Source: Rothia mucilaginosa | Lineage (GTDB): Bacteria > Actinomycetota > Actinomycetes > Actinomycetales > Micrococcaceae | Assembly (NCBI RefSeq): GCF_001061665.1 | Contig: NZ_JVSP01000006.1 | Location: forward strand, 230,039 to 294,038 | Length of the DNA stretch: 64,000 nucleotides | Direction of reading: 5' to 3' | Shown: positions 8,279-18,014 of the stretch, piece after piece | Numbering within the stretch: position 1 is the first letter of the stretch | Layout of the letters: each line of letters begins with the position of its first letter | The notes under the pieces: model-generated | What the model was told of the DNA's origin: nothing | Database searches by the model: none | Seen by the model: only the letters and a program-made list of their open reading frames with translations | Translations under genes and position numbers: made by a program

Positions 8279-8878
8279 TTAGGCTTCCTCGCGCCAGGTG
8301 GGGTCGCAGGAGCATGCCTCGGGGGTCCACCATTCTGCGATAGCGTCCAGGCCGCGGTCACCCATGGGGTTCACGCCGCGTCCCACCGAGAGGGTGTGGC
8401 CGATGACGGCGTGCAGGCACTTCACGCGGGTGGGCATGCCGCCGGCCGAGATGCCGTCAATCTCGGGAACCTCGTCGGTACCGCTGATCAGGCGGATGCG
8501 CTCACGCTCGGCCAGGTAATTCTCGTGGGCTGCGGCGTAGGCAGCGGCCAGTTCGGCATCCTCGGCGAGGGCGTCGGTCATCTCGTACATGAGGCCGCCA
8601 GCCTCCAGGCGGGATGCGGCGGCGGTGATGACCGGGTGCGCCAGGTAGAACACGGTCGGGAAGGGGGTGCCGTTGCTCAGGCGGGGTGCGGTGGCGGCGA
8701 CCAGCGGGTTGCCGCACACGCAGCGGGCGGGAATCTCGACCACGTCGCGCACCTTGCGGCCCAGCTGTGCGGAGAGAACACGGATGTCCTGCTCGGTGGG
8801 CTTCAGGGTTTCAACGGTCACGCCGAAACCGCCGGGGGTACGGTTCTTCAGGTCCTCAATGGTGTTTTCGGTGCTCAT
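8279..8878 (-). CDS. DUF501 domain-containing protein
   Basis: A 199-residue cytosolic protein without membrane segments. It matches the actinobacterial DUF501 family: an early I-R-V-L-S-A-Q-L-G-R stretch, R-C-V-C-G-N-P-L-V near residue 55, F-P-T-V-F-Y-L-A-H-P, and a C-terminal R-V-K-C-L-H-A-V-I-G-H-T-L. The Cys/His positions (C-V-C-G, C-L-H, C-S-C) might bind metal, which is inference. Function is unknown; the family is almost always next to ftsB and ppx, as here. AAAGGA precedes the ATG. Confidence 0.88.
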   Translation of the reverse strand: MSTENTIEDLKNRTPGGFGVTVETLKPTEQDIRVLSAQLGRKVRDVVEIPARCVCGNPLVAATAPRLSNGTPFPTVFYLAHPVITAAASRLEAGGLMYEMTDALAEDAELAAAYAAAHENYLAERERIRLISGTDEVPEIDGISAGGMPTRVKCLHAVIGHTLSVGRGVNPMGDRGLDAIAEWWTPEACSCDPTWREEA

Positions 8879-8992
8879 AGTCCTTTATTCCTGTCCCGTC
8901 CGCTCGTGCGGTCCGGGAACGTTAGGGTCGTGGGTTCGTGGCGGGTCGCCGGTCTGCGCGGCGAGCCTCTCGGTCAGCCGCTCGGCGCGGTT

Positions 8993-9646
8993 TTAGTTCT
9001 TTTCGAGGGAGTCCCAGATCTTGGTGGTCCAGGCTTCCTCGGGGGCGTTCTTCGCGTTCGCAGAAGTACCGTCCGCCTTCGTGGAGTCCTCGGTAATGCC
9101 GGTGACCACGTAGGGAGTGTCGCCGGGGTTTACATAGTAGAGGCGGCTGCGGGCCTGCTGGCGCACGTAGTTATCGTCGTTCCACCAGGTCTGTTCGGCC
9201 TTCAGCTGGGCGTTCTCCTGCTGCAGCTGCGAGATGTGGGTGTGGATTCGGTTCATTTCCCGGTCCTGATCCATGTAGGTCAGCACCGGGTATGCGGTGC
9301 CAAGGGCAATCACGCCAACCATAACGGTCATCAGGAAGCTTCGCCCGGAAAACATGTGGGCGGCCACGGGCGTGGCGTAGCCTTCATCTTCACCGTTCTG
9401 CCGACGGGCACGGCGCCGCGCGCGTTCCTGCCGGCGGGCCTGCTCCGCGCGTTCGCGTTCGGGGTGACGGCGGTTGAGGCCCACGCCAAAGAAGAGCGCG
9501 CTGGCCTTCTTCAACAGGGAGGTGCCGGCCTGGCGGGCCGCCGAGGGCTTCTGGGAATCGGTGGAGGTTTGAGCGGTGCCGCGGTCCTCAGCCGAGGTGC
9601 GACCCGTTGCGTTACGCCGGGTCTGCTCGTCTGCTCGCTGGCTCAT
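8993..9646 (-). CDS. FtsB/DivIC-like septum formation initiator
   Basis: A 217-residue bitopic membrane protein. Residues 1-90 are polar and Arg-rich (cytosolic), a hydrophobic helix (F-L-M-T-V-M-V-G-V-I-A-L-G-T-A-Y-P-V-L) follows at about 100-122, then a coiled coil with I-S-Q-L-Q-Q-E-N-A-Q-L-K-A-E-Q and the W-W-N-D-D-N-Y-V-R-Q-Q-A-R-S-R-L signature of the DivIC/FtsB family. It should join the divisome through FtsL/FtsQ. GGGGGAG lies 6 nt before the ATG. Its position between eno and DUF501 agrees with the mycobacterial order. Confidence 0.88.
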   Translation of the reverse strand: MSQRADEQTRRNATGRTSAEDRGTAQTSTDSQKPSAARQAGTSLLKKASALFFGVGLNRRHPERERAEQARRQERARRRARRQNGEDEGYATPVAAHMFSGRSFLMTVMVGVIALGTAYPVLTYMDQDREMNRIHTHISQLQQENAQLKAEQTWWNDDNYVRQQARSRLYYVNPGDTPYVVTGITEDSTKADGTSANAKNAPEEAWTTKIWDSLEKN

Positions 9647-9813
9647 TAGTTCTCTCCCCCATCGTTGTTCCTACAGCGGTGCGCTTCTACCTATTCTACC
9701 CGGGTTTGTGTACCTGCCTGAGCGTTCCTTCCGGGACTGTTTCCTGGCCTATTTCGAGGGGCTCCAGGGCTTTCTGCGCTACCCGGGTAACGGGTGCTCT
9801 CCCGGGTACAGCC

Positions 9814-9851
9814 GGAGGCGGCGCCACCCCGATTGGGGTAGCGCCGCCTCC
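9814..9851 (-). terminator. Terminator of eno
   Basis: GGAGGCGGCGC pairs with GCGCCGCCTCC around an inner CCCC/GGGG stem, 40 nt past the enolase stop on the minus strand. No T-tail is obvious, but the stem is very stable. Confidence 0.6.
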
Positions 9852-9891
9852 TTGAGGTCTAACCGCTTACGCGGTCATATGCTTCAGCAAC

Positions 9892-11184
<1,293 letters not shown>

Positions 11185-11242
11185 TTATGAGACGTCAAGG
11201 ATGTGAACGACGCACCCGATCGTGGCGCGTCGCGTCCCCTAA

Positions 11243-11248
11243 ATTCTA
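11243..11248 (-). promoter_or_regulatory. Probable eno -10 box
   Basis: On the minus strand TAGAAT lies about 70 nt before the enolase start inside an AT-rich patch of an otherwise GC-rich gap. No good -35 hexamer is seen at 17 nt. Confidence 0.4.
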
Positions 11249-11440
11249 GCAAAATTCCCACACAAACACACTAGTAGCCACCGCTTTTTTAGACCCCTTA
11301 GTGAAGGTGTATGGAACCCTTAGTAGCCCTACAGGACGCGGCAATCGACGCGCAGAGAGCCCCCACTCCCCCGCCGACCGCGCGTGTGGGATGTATCCCA
11401 AAGCACAACACGACCCCAACCGGCGGGGCGTCACCCACGG

Positions 11441-12187
11441 TTAATAGCGCGGCTCGTCATTCGTATGCTGCGCAACATAGCGACGGATGTACGAACGCAG
11501 GGCGCGTTCGGCGTCCAGGCCGTTGCGCTGAGCGCGGCAGACCAGCGCGAACAAAAGCTCGCCGAAATCCTCCTCGTTGTGCATATAACGCAGGTCGTCG
11601 TCCATGCTCGTGGGCTCCGGGGGCAGAATGATGCCGGCCTTCCGAGCCTTCGAAGCGGCCTTTTCAGCCATGGCGAGCGCCGGCAGATGCGGCGGAATAC
11701 CGTCCAGCGCGCCACGGTCGCTCTTTTCCTTCTTCTTCAGCTCGTCCCACGCCGCCTGCTGTTCGGCGGCGGTGCGGGGTGCCTCCGAAGAGCCCTCAGA
11801 CTCAGCCGCGAACACGTCGGGGTGGCGCGCACGAAGCTTCTGCACAAGACCCTCAACCACCTGCACGATGTCGAAGCCCTGCGGGTTCGCCGCAGCAATA
11901 TCGGAATGGAACACGACCTGCAGCAGCACGTCGCCCAGCTCCTCACGCAGCAGCGGCATATTCGGCTCGCCGCCGGTTTCTACCGCCTCGACAACCTCGT
12001 AAGCTTCCTCCACCAGGTAGCGAATCAGGGAGGCGTGGGTCTGCTCGGCGTCCCAGGGGCAGCCTCCGGGAGCGCGCAGGCGGGCCATCGTCTCAACGAG
12101 CGTCTCGAAGGCCCCTCCGGCTCGACGGGCGGTGTCTTCGCTGCTCCGGGTGGCGGGCAAATCGGGAGTGATGGGGGTATCAGTCAT
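11441..12187 (-). CDS. mazG: MazG family nucleoside triphosphate pyrophosphohydrolase
   Basis: About 248 residues. The core has M-A-R-L-R-A-P-G-G-C-P-W-D-A-E-Q-T-H-A-S-L, then E-E-A-Y-E-V-V-E-A-V and E-E-L-G-D-V-L-L-Q-V-V-F-H, the E-E-x-x-E...E-x-x-D magnesium-binding pattern of MazG. It hydrolyses non-canonical or excess NTPs. One MazG domain is clear; the C-terminal half is a weaker second copy. The frame is open upstream to 12241, but I choose the ATG at 12187 because GAGAAAG lies 6 nt before it. It lies upstream of eno, as in mycobacteria. Confidence 0.88.
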   Translation of the reverse strand: MTDTPITPDLPATRSSEDTARRAGGAFETLVETMARLRAPGGCPWDAEQTHASLIRYLVEEAYEVVEAVETGGEPNMPLLREELGDVLLQVVFHSDIAAANPQGFDIVQVVEGLVQKLRARHPDVFAAESEGSSEAPRTAAEQQAAWDELKKKEKSDRGALDGIPPHLPALAMAEKAASKARKAGIILPPEPTSMDDDLRYMHNEEDFGELLFALVCRAQRNGLDAERALRSYIRRYVAQHTNDEPRY

Positions 12188-12222
12188 AGCGGTCTTTCTC
12201 ATCGAAAGTGTGAATACAGCGC

Positions 12223-12257
12223 GCCGCGCCGACCCCCACACGGGGAGCCGGCGCGGC
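12223..12257 (-). terminator. Hairpin after the 1060-residue gene
   Basis: GCCGCGCCG pairs with CGGCGCGGC over a 17-nt loop that itself holds CCCC/GGGG. It starts 11 nt past the stop of the large acidic gene and lies between it and mazG on the minus strand. Confidence 0.5.
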
Positions 12258-12267
12258 TCAAATGGTT

Positions 12268-15200
12268 TTAGAGGTTCCAGTGCGACAGGGCGCTCGTCAT
12301 GTGCGCCGGGATCTTCGAACCCAGACGCGGGAACATGCGCAGCTCCTCAACGTAACGCTCAGCATCCAGCGGGCGCGGGTAGCTGACGAAGGCCTGCTCG
12401 TTCGCATAGTCAAACGCAGCCTGTACCGGCACGCCGGGGGTGAAGGTGAGGCTCATGGCCAGCGGCGAGCCCTCACCCTCGCTGTACGAGTCGGTCTTCA
12501 GGGCGGGAATATCGAGCAGGGTTTCGGGAATCAGCTCGAAGGTGCGTGCCTGCTCCCAGAAGCCGTTGCGGCGCACGTGGGTCAGGGCGTCGTAGTACGA
12601 ACCGAGCGCACGCACGCGAATCAGCACGGTCGTGGCGTCCTTCGCGGTGCCATTCTCGCCGAAGAGGTGCTCGACGACCGGGGCCAGACGCTGGGCGACC
12701 TGGGCCTCGGTCAGCACGAGGTTGCCCTCGGCCAGCTGAGTTTCGGAAGGAACCAGCGGGCTCACCGGCTGGGATGCGGGGGTATCCGGCTCGTCGGCGA
12801 CGGTGGGCAGCTCGTTGAACTCGCTCAGGACCGGGGTCGAGGGTGCCGAGGGCACCGCCGAGGATGCTGCCGAAGAAGCAACGGGAGCAGCGGATGCTGC
12901 CGAAGAAGCAACGGGAGCAGCGGATGCTGCGGCGCCACCGGCGGCCACGGCTGCTGCCGCGGCGAGCGCACCGGTGACGGCCGGCGCCGGTGCCTCCGCC
13001 TTTGCAGGTTCCTCGGAACGGGCCTGGGCGGGTTCGGGTTCCTCTGCCTTCGCGGTCTTCGAGGGTTCCTCTGCTTCGTCGGCGGGCACCAACTCGCGGT
13101 CGTTCAGGAAGGTGGGCAGTTCGGGCTCAGCCTCGGTGGATGCTACCTCCTCAGCGGTCTTTTCACCCTTCTCGGCGGGAGCCTCGTGAGCGGAGGATTC
13201 CGCGGCGGAAGACTCAGCGTTGGAAGCCTCAGCGCCGGAGGCCTCAGCGGCAGGAGCCTCGACCGGTGCCGCGGGCTCCTCGACGGAGACGAACGCGGCG
13301 GCCTCGGTGGAGGTTTCCTCGGGCTCCTGCGGCTCGTCCAGCTTCTTCTGGGCGTTGGCGACGATAGCGGCCAGGGCGGCTTCCATCTCTTCGCCGTGGT
13401 CGACGGCCTCGGCCTCAGCGTCCTCAGCCTCAGCAGCATCGGGCTGGGCGTGCGCAGGCTCGGTGTCCTCGTCAGCCTCGGAAACCTCGGGCTGCTCCGG
13501 CTGTGCGGAAGTAGCCTCGGCGTCCTGCGAGTTGGCGGTACCGAAAATCGGGTCGTTATCGTAGTCGTGCTCGTACTCGGCAACCTCAGCCGTCGAGGCT
13601 TCGCCCGATTCGGAGGCCGAGGCGGCGAGTGCGGCGGCGCCGGCAACGGTAGCGCCGGCAACGGCGAGGCCCGCAGGAGTGCTCTGGCGCTCGACCTGCT
13701 CGGGAGCCTGCTCCTCGCGAACTTCCTCGGAGGGCTGTGCCTCAGCGACGGGGGTCTCGGGCTCAACCTTCTGGGAATCGCCGGACTCGGATGCCTCAGC
13801 CTCCGATGCCTCAGCCTCGGGTGCTTCAGCCTGGTGAGCTTCGGCTGCCTCAGCCGCCTCAGCGGTAGCCACAACCGAGGTCTCCTCGCGGGCGGGGGTT
13901 TCGAGCAGGAAGCTCTCGTGGGTGGTCTGCCCATCTACGGCACCCAGGTAGGAGGCGTGCACCTCCAGGCCCTCGCCCAGGCGCGGGTTCAGGGTCACAG
14001 CCGCGCGGTTCCAGGTCGCGCCGGCTTCCTGGGCCTCGGTGTACAGGGCTGCGACGGGCGCAAACCAGTCAACGCCGGGCAGCACGATGCCGTTCTCGAC
14101 CTCGCGACCGCGGTGCAGCAGGCGGTAGTGCATGTCCTCATCCACCTGGCGCAGCTCCAGGCTCAGGGTTCCCGAACCGCGGGTGCGCATGAGCTCGGTC
14201 AGCGAGTGGAGGGCGCGCTGCTCGCCGAGGACGGGGAGGTCCGCGGCACCCTCTGCAGGGGCGGTGAGCACAATGGATTCGGCCACAAGCTCGGCGTCAT
14301 CGGCGCTCAGCTTCTGCTCGCCGGAGGCGGCTTCGTCGGATCCCGGCCCGGATGCGGGGTCCTCGGCGTCCTTCTTCACCTCGTCCTTGGCAACCTCGGG
14401 CTTCTCCTCGGACTCGCTAGAAGGCTCGGCAGACTCGGATGCAGACTCGGAGGCAGGCTCGGAAAGCTCCTCTACCGCAACCGTCTCGCTCACAAGTACC
14501 TCCGCCGCAGATTCGGTCTTTTCGCCTGAGCGGGTGGGCTCGGCGCTGAGGGGTTCGGGCTCGGTAGAACGCTCGGAAGCGGAGTGCTCTGCGGCAGGCT
14601 GCTTAGCGGCAACGGCCTCGGAATCCTCGGCCTGCTCGACCTTCTCGAAGCTGTCCTCTTCGTTCTCCGGATTCAGGCCCAGGCGAGCCGCGTAGACGGC
14701 GGCCAGGTCGTCCAGGCCGGCGTTCTTTGCCTCAATGATGGCGGCGCGGGTACGCGCCTCGCGAATCTGCTCAGCCGAGAGGTATTCCTCGGCGGCAGCG
14801 TTACGGTCGGTGTCGTCGACGTCGGAGGTAGCCGGGCTTTCCTCCGCGGAGCTCTCCGCGCGGACGGCGCGCAGGTGCTCTTCAAACTGGGAGCGAGCAT
14901 CCTCGGCGGTGTCGGTTGAGGGCTCTGCCTTCGCGGAGGAGTCGCCCTCGGCCTTCTCGGAGGTTTCATCCTCATCGTCGCGCAGGAAAGCGGGGGTTTC
15001 AGGAGCAGCCGGGGCGTCCTCGACGGCCTCGGAGTCGTTGCTCTCCTCGTGGGCTTCGGGAGCCGCGGCGGCCTCGGAGTCCTCGTGCGGGTAGGAGTTC
15101 AGAGCTTCCAGGATGCTACGACGCTCCTCTTCGTCGGTGGTCTTGCCGGTATCCGAAAGGGAGCCCTCGGTGAACGAGGGGGTCTCCTCGTCATCGTGCA

Positions 15201-15450
15201 GGAGCGCGCGCTTCAGATCTTCCACGGCGCGATGCTCTTCGGAACGTTCCTCGTCGTGGTTCTGGCGGGTGCCCTCCGACTTCACGAAACGGCGCAGGGA
15301 ATCCTCCCACTGCTGCTGCTCCATAATTTTGTCGCTCAGCCCCGAGCCGCGGGACGGCTTGCTTTCCTCGTGCCCGTCCTGTGCCGCGGTGCTCTCCGCC
15401 TCGCGCGCCTGTTCATCCCACTTCTTCTTACCGATCCCAAAGAAGCTCAT
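12268..15450 (-). CDS. Large acidic Ala/Glu-rich protein with two possible DUF600-like modules
   Basis: A 1060-residue protein not recognised as a named family. The head is MSFFGIGKKKW followed by about 370 residues of strongly acidic, Ala/Glu/Ser-rich, probably disordered sequence. A folded-looking module lies at about 385-515 (L-S-L-E-L-R-Q-V-D-E-D-M-H-Y-R-L-L...V-D-W-F), a second disordered stretch at about 520-905, and a second module at the C-terminus with F-D-Y-A-N-E-Q and Y-V-E-E-L-R-M-F-P-R. The two modules resemble each other and YezG/DUF600 proteins, which is tentative. No signal peptide or membrane helix. AAGGAGG lies 8 nt before the ATG. A 30-bp tandem DNA repeat lies within it. 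Confidence 0.8.
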   Translation of the reverse strand: MSFFGIGKKKWDEQAREAESTAAQDGHEESKPSRGSGLSDKIMEQQQWEDSLRRFVKSEGTRQNHDEERSEEHRAVEDLKRALLHDDEETPSFTEGSLSDTGKTTDEEERRSILEALNSYPHEDSEAAAAPEAHEESNDSEAVEDAPAAPETPAFLRDDEDETSEKAEGDSSAKAEPSTDTAEDARSQFEEHLRAVRAESSAEESPATSDVDDTDRNAAAEEYLSAEQIREARTRAAIIEAKNAGLDDLAAVYAARLGLNPENEEDSFEKVEQAEDSEAVAAKQPAAEHSASERSTEPEPLSAEPTRSGEKTESAAEVLVSETVAVEELSEPASESASESAEPSSESEEKPEVAKDEVKKDAEDPASGPGSDEAASGEQKLSADDAELVAESIVLTAPAEGAADLPVLGEQRALHSLTELMRTRGSGTLSLELRQVDEDMHYRLLHRGREVENGIVLPGVDWFAPVAALYTEAQEAGATWNRAAVTLNPRLGEGLEVHASYLGAVDGQTTHESFLLETPAREETSVVATAEAAEAAEAHQAEAPEAEASEAEASESGDSQKVEPETPVAEAQPSEEVREEQAPEQVERQSTPAGLAVAGATVAGAAALAASASESGEASTAEVAEYEHDYDNDPIFGTANSQDAEATSAQPEQPEVSEADEDTEPAHAQPDAAEAEDAEAEAVDHGEEMEAALAAIVANAQKKLDEPQEPEETSTEAAAFVSVEEPAAPVEAPAAEASGAEASNAESSAAESSAHEAPAEKGEKTAEEVASTEAEPELPTFLNDRELVPADEAEEPSKTAKAEEPEPAQARSEEPAKAEAPAPAVTGALAAAAAVAAGGAAASAAPVASSAASAAPVASSAASSAVPSAPSTPVLSEFNELPTVADEPDTPASQPVSPLVPSETQLAEGNLVLTEAQVAQRLAPVVEHLFGENGTAKDATTVLIRVRALGSYYDALTHVRRNGFWEQARTFELIPETLLDIPALKTDSYSEGEGSPLAMSLTFTPGVPVQAAFDYANEQAFVSYPRPLDAERYVEELRMFPRLGSKIPAHMTSALSHWNL
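12863..12930. repeat. 30-bp tandem repeat, two full copies plus a partial one
   Basis: Identical 30-bp units at 12863-12892 and 12893-12922, then the first bases of a third. Thirty is a multiple of three, so the repeat encodes a 10-residue Ala/Ser/Pro/Val unit in the acidic protein and can expand or contract in frame. Confidence 0.9.
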
Positions 15451-15575
15451 TTGGGCGTCCTCCTTCGGCGTGCGCCGTGAATACGCGCGGTGCCCGCCGA
15501 ACCTCCCTCGCGACCACGCGCGGGTTCACGGGCACAACGCTGATGTCCTCATAATCTCTTTAATTCTATCGTGTG

Positions 15576-15624
15576 CATAGAGTTTCGCCTCGCTATCCGA
15601 CCGATAGCGAGGCGAAACTCTATG
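15576..15624. terminator. Long perfect inverted repeat after the M20 gene
   Basis: CATAGAGTTTCGCCTCGCTATC at the left pairs perfectly, 22 bp, with its complement at the right across a 5-nt loop. It lies 65 nt past the M20 stop on the minus strand and 125 nt before the start of the acidic gene. No T-run follows. It may be a terminator or the remnant of a small repeat element. Confidence 0.6.
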
Positions 15625-15689
15625 AAACGACACAACTTGCCACCCGCACGCCGGTAGAACGCGGGATGAGCGGCTCGGTACCCCGGGGC

Positions 15690-16940
15690 CTAGCGGGCCT
15701 CGTCGCGCACCGGGTTGGCGGCCTTCGCGGCCTTCGCCAGCTCGAAGCGCACCGCGCGCAGGGCGGTCGCGGCCATGACGCGCACGCCAATGCCGATGGC
15801 CTGCTCGCTCGGGGCGTAGTCGCCCTGGTGCAGGTCGTAGGTGGGGTCGCCGGGGGCGCGGGTACCCAGTCGGAACATGGAGCCGGGCACCTCCTGCAGC
15901 ATCCACGCGAAGTCCTCGCCACCCATGGACTGCTCGACGAGCACGATGGAATCCTCGCCCAGTTCGGCGCGGGCGGCGTTCTCGAGCATGGTGGTTTCCA
16001 GGTCGGTGTTCACGACCGGGGGCACGCCGCGGATGTGCTCCACGCGGGCGTCCACGCCGAAGGGAACGGCGACCTGTTCGATGACCTCGTCCAGCAGGTT
16101 GCCCGCCTGGCGCCACACCTCAACGTCCAGGCAGCGCATAGTGCCGGCCAGGTAGCCCTCGGCGGGAATCGCGTTGGGGGCGACGCCGGCGCTGACCTGG
16201 CCCCAAGCAACCAGCACGCCCGAACGAACGTCGGTACGGCGGGTCAGCACGGCGGGAACCTGCACCGCAATCTGGCTCATCGCGTAGATGAGGTCCTCGG
16301 TCAGGTGGGGTCGGGAGGTATGGCCGCCGTGGCCGCTCAGGTGAATCTTCACGGTGTCGGAGGCGCTGGTAATCGCACCGATGCGCGTACCGATTTGACC
16401 GAGGTCCACCTTTGGGTCACAGTGCAAGGCGAAAGCACGCGGAACGTCCTTGAGCAGGCCCTGGGAAATCATCTGTACGGCACCACCGGGTAGCTGTTCC
16501 TCGGCGGGCTGGAAGAGGATACGGATGCTACGGCCCAACGGGGTCTTCTCGTTGAGCTCGTGTAGCGCCAGCGCCACGCCCAACATGACGGTCTGATGAA
16601 TATCGTGGCCGCAGGCGTGCATCACGCCGGGAACCGTGGAGGAGTAGGGCAGCTCGGTCTGCTCGACGATGGGCAGTGCGTCGATATCGGCGCGCAGAGC
16701 CGCGGCGAAGGGGCCGTCTCCGATGTCGACATAGCAACCGGTGCCTTCGCAGGCGATGGGGTTCATGCCGGCTTCTCGCAGTCGGTTCATGAGGCGCTCG
16801 GTCGTGACGACCTCGCGGAAGGAAAGCTCGGGGTTGGCGTGCACTTCGCGGCGGAATTGCACGAGGGTGCCCATCATGCGCTCCACCCAATCGTCGAAGA
16901 CGGGGGTGGACAAATCGTAGCGAGAATTAGCAAAAACCAT
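15690..16940 (-). CDS. M20 family amidohydrolase/carboxypeptidase
   Basis: A 416-residue cytosolic metallohydrolase. Landmarks are R-R-E-V-H-A-N-P-E-L-S-F near residue 30, M-H-A-C-G-H-D near 110, F-Q-P-A-E-E near 145, H-C-D-P near 175, G-H-G-G-H-T-S-R-P-H near 210 and G-G-E-D-F near 360. These are the metal ligands and catalytic Glu of the AmhX/IAA-amino acid hydrolase group, which cleaves N-acyl amino acids. The substrate is unknown. The ATG at 16940 has no ribosome site, but TATTCT ends 7 nt before it, which suggests a leaderless transcript. Confidence 0.88.
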   Translation of the reverse strand: MVFANSRYDLSTPVFDDWVERMMGTLVQFRREVHANPELSFREVVTTERLMNRLREAGMNPIACEGTGCYVDIGDGPFAAALRADIDALPIVEQTELPYSSTVPGVMHACGHDIHQTVMLGVALALHELNEKTPLGRSIRILFQPAEEQLPGGAVQMISQGLLKDVPRAFALHCDPKVDLGQIGTRIGAITSASDTVKIHLSGHGGHTSRPHLTEDLIYAMSQIAVQVPAVLTRRTDVRSGVLVAWGQVSAGVAPNAIPAEGYLAGTMRCLDVEVWRQAGNLLDEVIEQVAVPFGVDARVEHIRGVPPVVNTDLETTMLENAARAELGEDSIVLVEQSMGGEDFAWMLQEVPGSMFRLGTRAPGDPTYDLHQGDYAPSEQAIGIGVRVMAATALRAVRFELAKAAKAANPVRDEAR

Positions 16941-16947
16941 ACACAGT

Positions 16948-16953
16948 AGAATA
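16948..16953 (-). promoter_or_regulatory. -10 box of M20 gene (leaderless start)
   Basis: TATTCT on the minus strand lies 7 nt before the ATG at 16940, so transcription should begin at or next to the start codon. Confidence 0.5.
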
Positions 16954-17146
16954 ACCCTCCCGGTGACGGTTTACCTATCCATCCCGACCGTTACCGGCCC
17001 TTTAAGAATGTCTGTGACTTTGTGACGGATTTTGAAGACCGCTCGGAGGTTCGTCGGAGGTGCAGGCGGCGAGGGCTGCGGGGTTCCGGGGCGTGCCTCT
17101 CCCTCACTCCGGCTTCCCCCGGTTTCTCTCCCCTACCCCGGACACG

Positions 17147-17184
17147 CGACAAGCCGCCGCCCGGTGAGGGGCGACGGCTTGTCG
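17147..17184 (-). terminator. Terminator of the sdh operon
   Basis: CGACAAGCCG pairs with CGGCTTGTCG, with an inner CGCCC/GGGCG stem and a short loop, 40 nt past the sdhB stop on the minus strand. Confidence 0.6.
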
Positions 17185-17224
17185 CAGAAGGCGTTTGGCC
17201 TTCAAGAATCCGAGAAGGAACGTT

Positions 17225-18013
17225 CTAGAGCGAACGGCTCAGGATGGCCTGCTTCACCTCGGCAATAGCCTTGGTGATCTGGATGCCACGGGGGCATGCC
17301 TCGGTGCAGTTGAAGGTGGTGCGGCAGCGCCACACGCCTTCCTTGTCGTTCAGGATTTCCAGACGCAGGTCGCCTGCATCATCGCGCGAGTCGAAGATGA
17401 AGCGGTGAGCGTTCACGATAGCGGAGGGGCCGAAGTACTGACCGTCGGTCCAGAAGACCGGGCAGGACGAGGTACATGCTGCACAGAGGATGCACTTGGT
17501 GGTGTCATCGAAACGTGCACGGTCCTCAATGGTCTGCAGGCGCTCACGCTCAGGCTCGTTCGAATCGTTAATGAAGAACGGCATGATTTCGCGGTATGCC
17601 TGGAAGAAGGGCTCCATGTCAACGATGAGGTCCTTCTCGCAGGGCAGACCCTTCAGGGGCTCCACGGTAATGGGCTTGGACAGGTCAAGGTCCTTGAGCA
17701 GGGTCTTGCAGGCCAGGCGGTTACGGCCGTTGATGCGCATCGCGTCCGAGCCGCAGATGCCGTGTGCACAAGAACGGCGGAAGGAGACGGAACCGTCCAG
17801 CTCCCACTTAATCTTGTGCAGGGCGTCGAGCACGCGGTCGGTACGGTACATGGTCAGCGGGAACTCGTCCCAGTACGCCTCGGAGGAAAACTCCGGGTTG
17901 TAGCGGCGAATCTTAATGACCACATCGTACGTGGGGATGGAGTCGGAGTCGCCGCCGGTCATGCCCTCAAATAGCTTGACGGATTCCGGTTCGGGAAGTT
18001 CGTTTTCAGCCAT
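17225..18013 (-). CDS. sdhB: Succinate dehydrogenase iron-sulfur subunit
   Basis: A 262-residue subunit carrying three clusters. The 2Fe-2S ligands are in S-C-A-H-G-I-C-G-S-D-A-M...L-A-C near residues 70-92, the 4Fe-4S ligands in C-I-L-C-A-A-C-T-S-S-C-P near 170, and the 3Fe-4S region in C-R-T-T-F-N-C-T-E-A-C-P-R-G near 225. It relays electrons from SdhA to menaquinone. It starts one base after the sdhA stop, so it is translated from the same mRNA. Confidence 0.97.
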   Translation of the reverse strand: MAENELPEPESVKLFEGMTGGDSDSIPTYDVVIKIRRYNPEFSSEAYWDEFPLTMYRTDRVLDALHKIKWELDGSVSFRRSCAHGICGSDAMRINGRNRLACKTLLKDLDLSKPITVEPLKGLPCEKDLIVDMEPFFQAYREIMPFFINDSNEPERERLQTIEDRARFDDTTKCILCAACTSSCPVFWTDGQYFGPSAIVNAHRFIFDSRDDAGDLRLEILNDKEGVWRCRTTFNCTEACPRGIQITKAIAEVKQAILSRSL

Positions 18014-18014
18014 T

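Noticed and set aside
7628-9649. A 673-residue plus-strand frame across ppx, DUF501 and ftsB
   Set aside because: It is antisense to three genes with clear family motifs and has no coherent domain.
12262-14529. A 755-residue frame on the plus strand opposite the acidic gene
   Set aside because: It is the mirror of the GCT/GAG-rich antisense gene, full of Gly/Leu runs, with no start signal or family resemblance. The minus-strand gene has a strong ribosome site.
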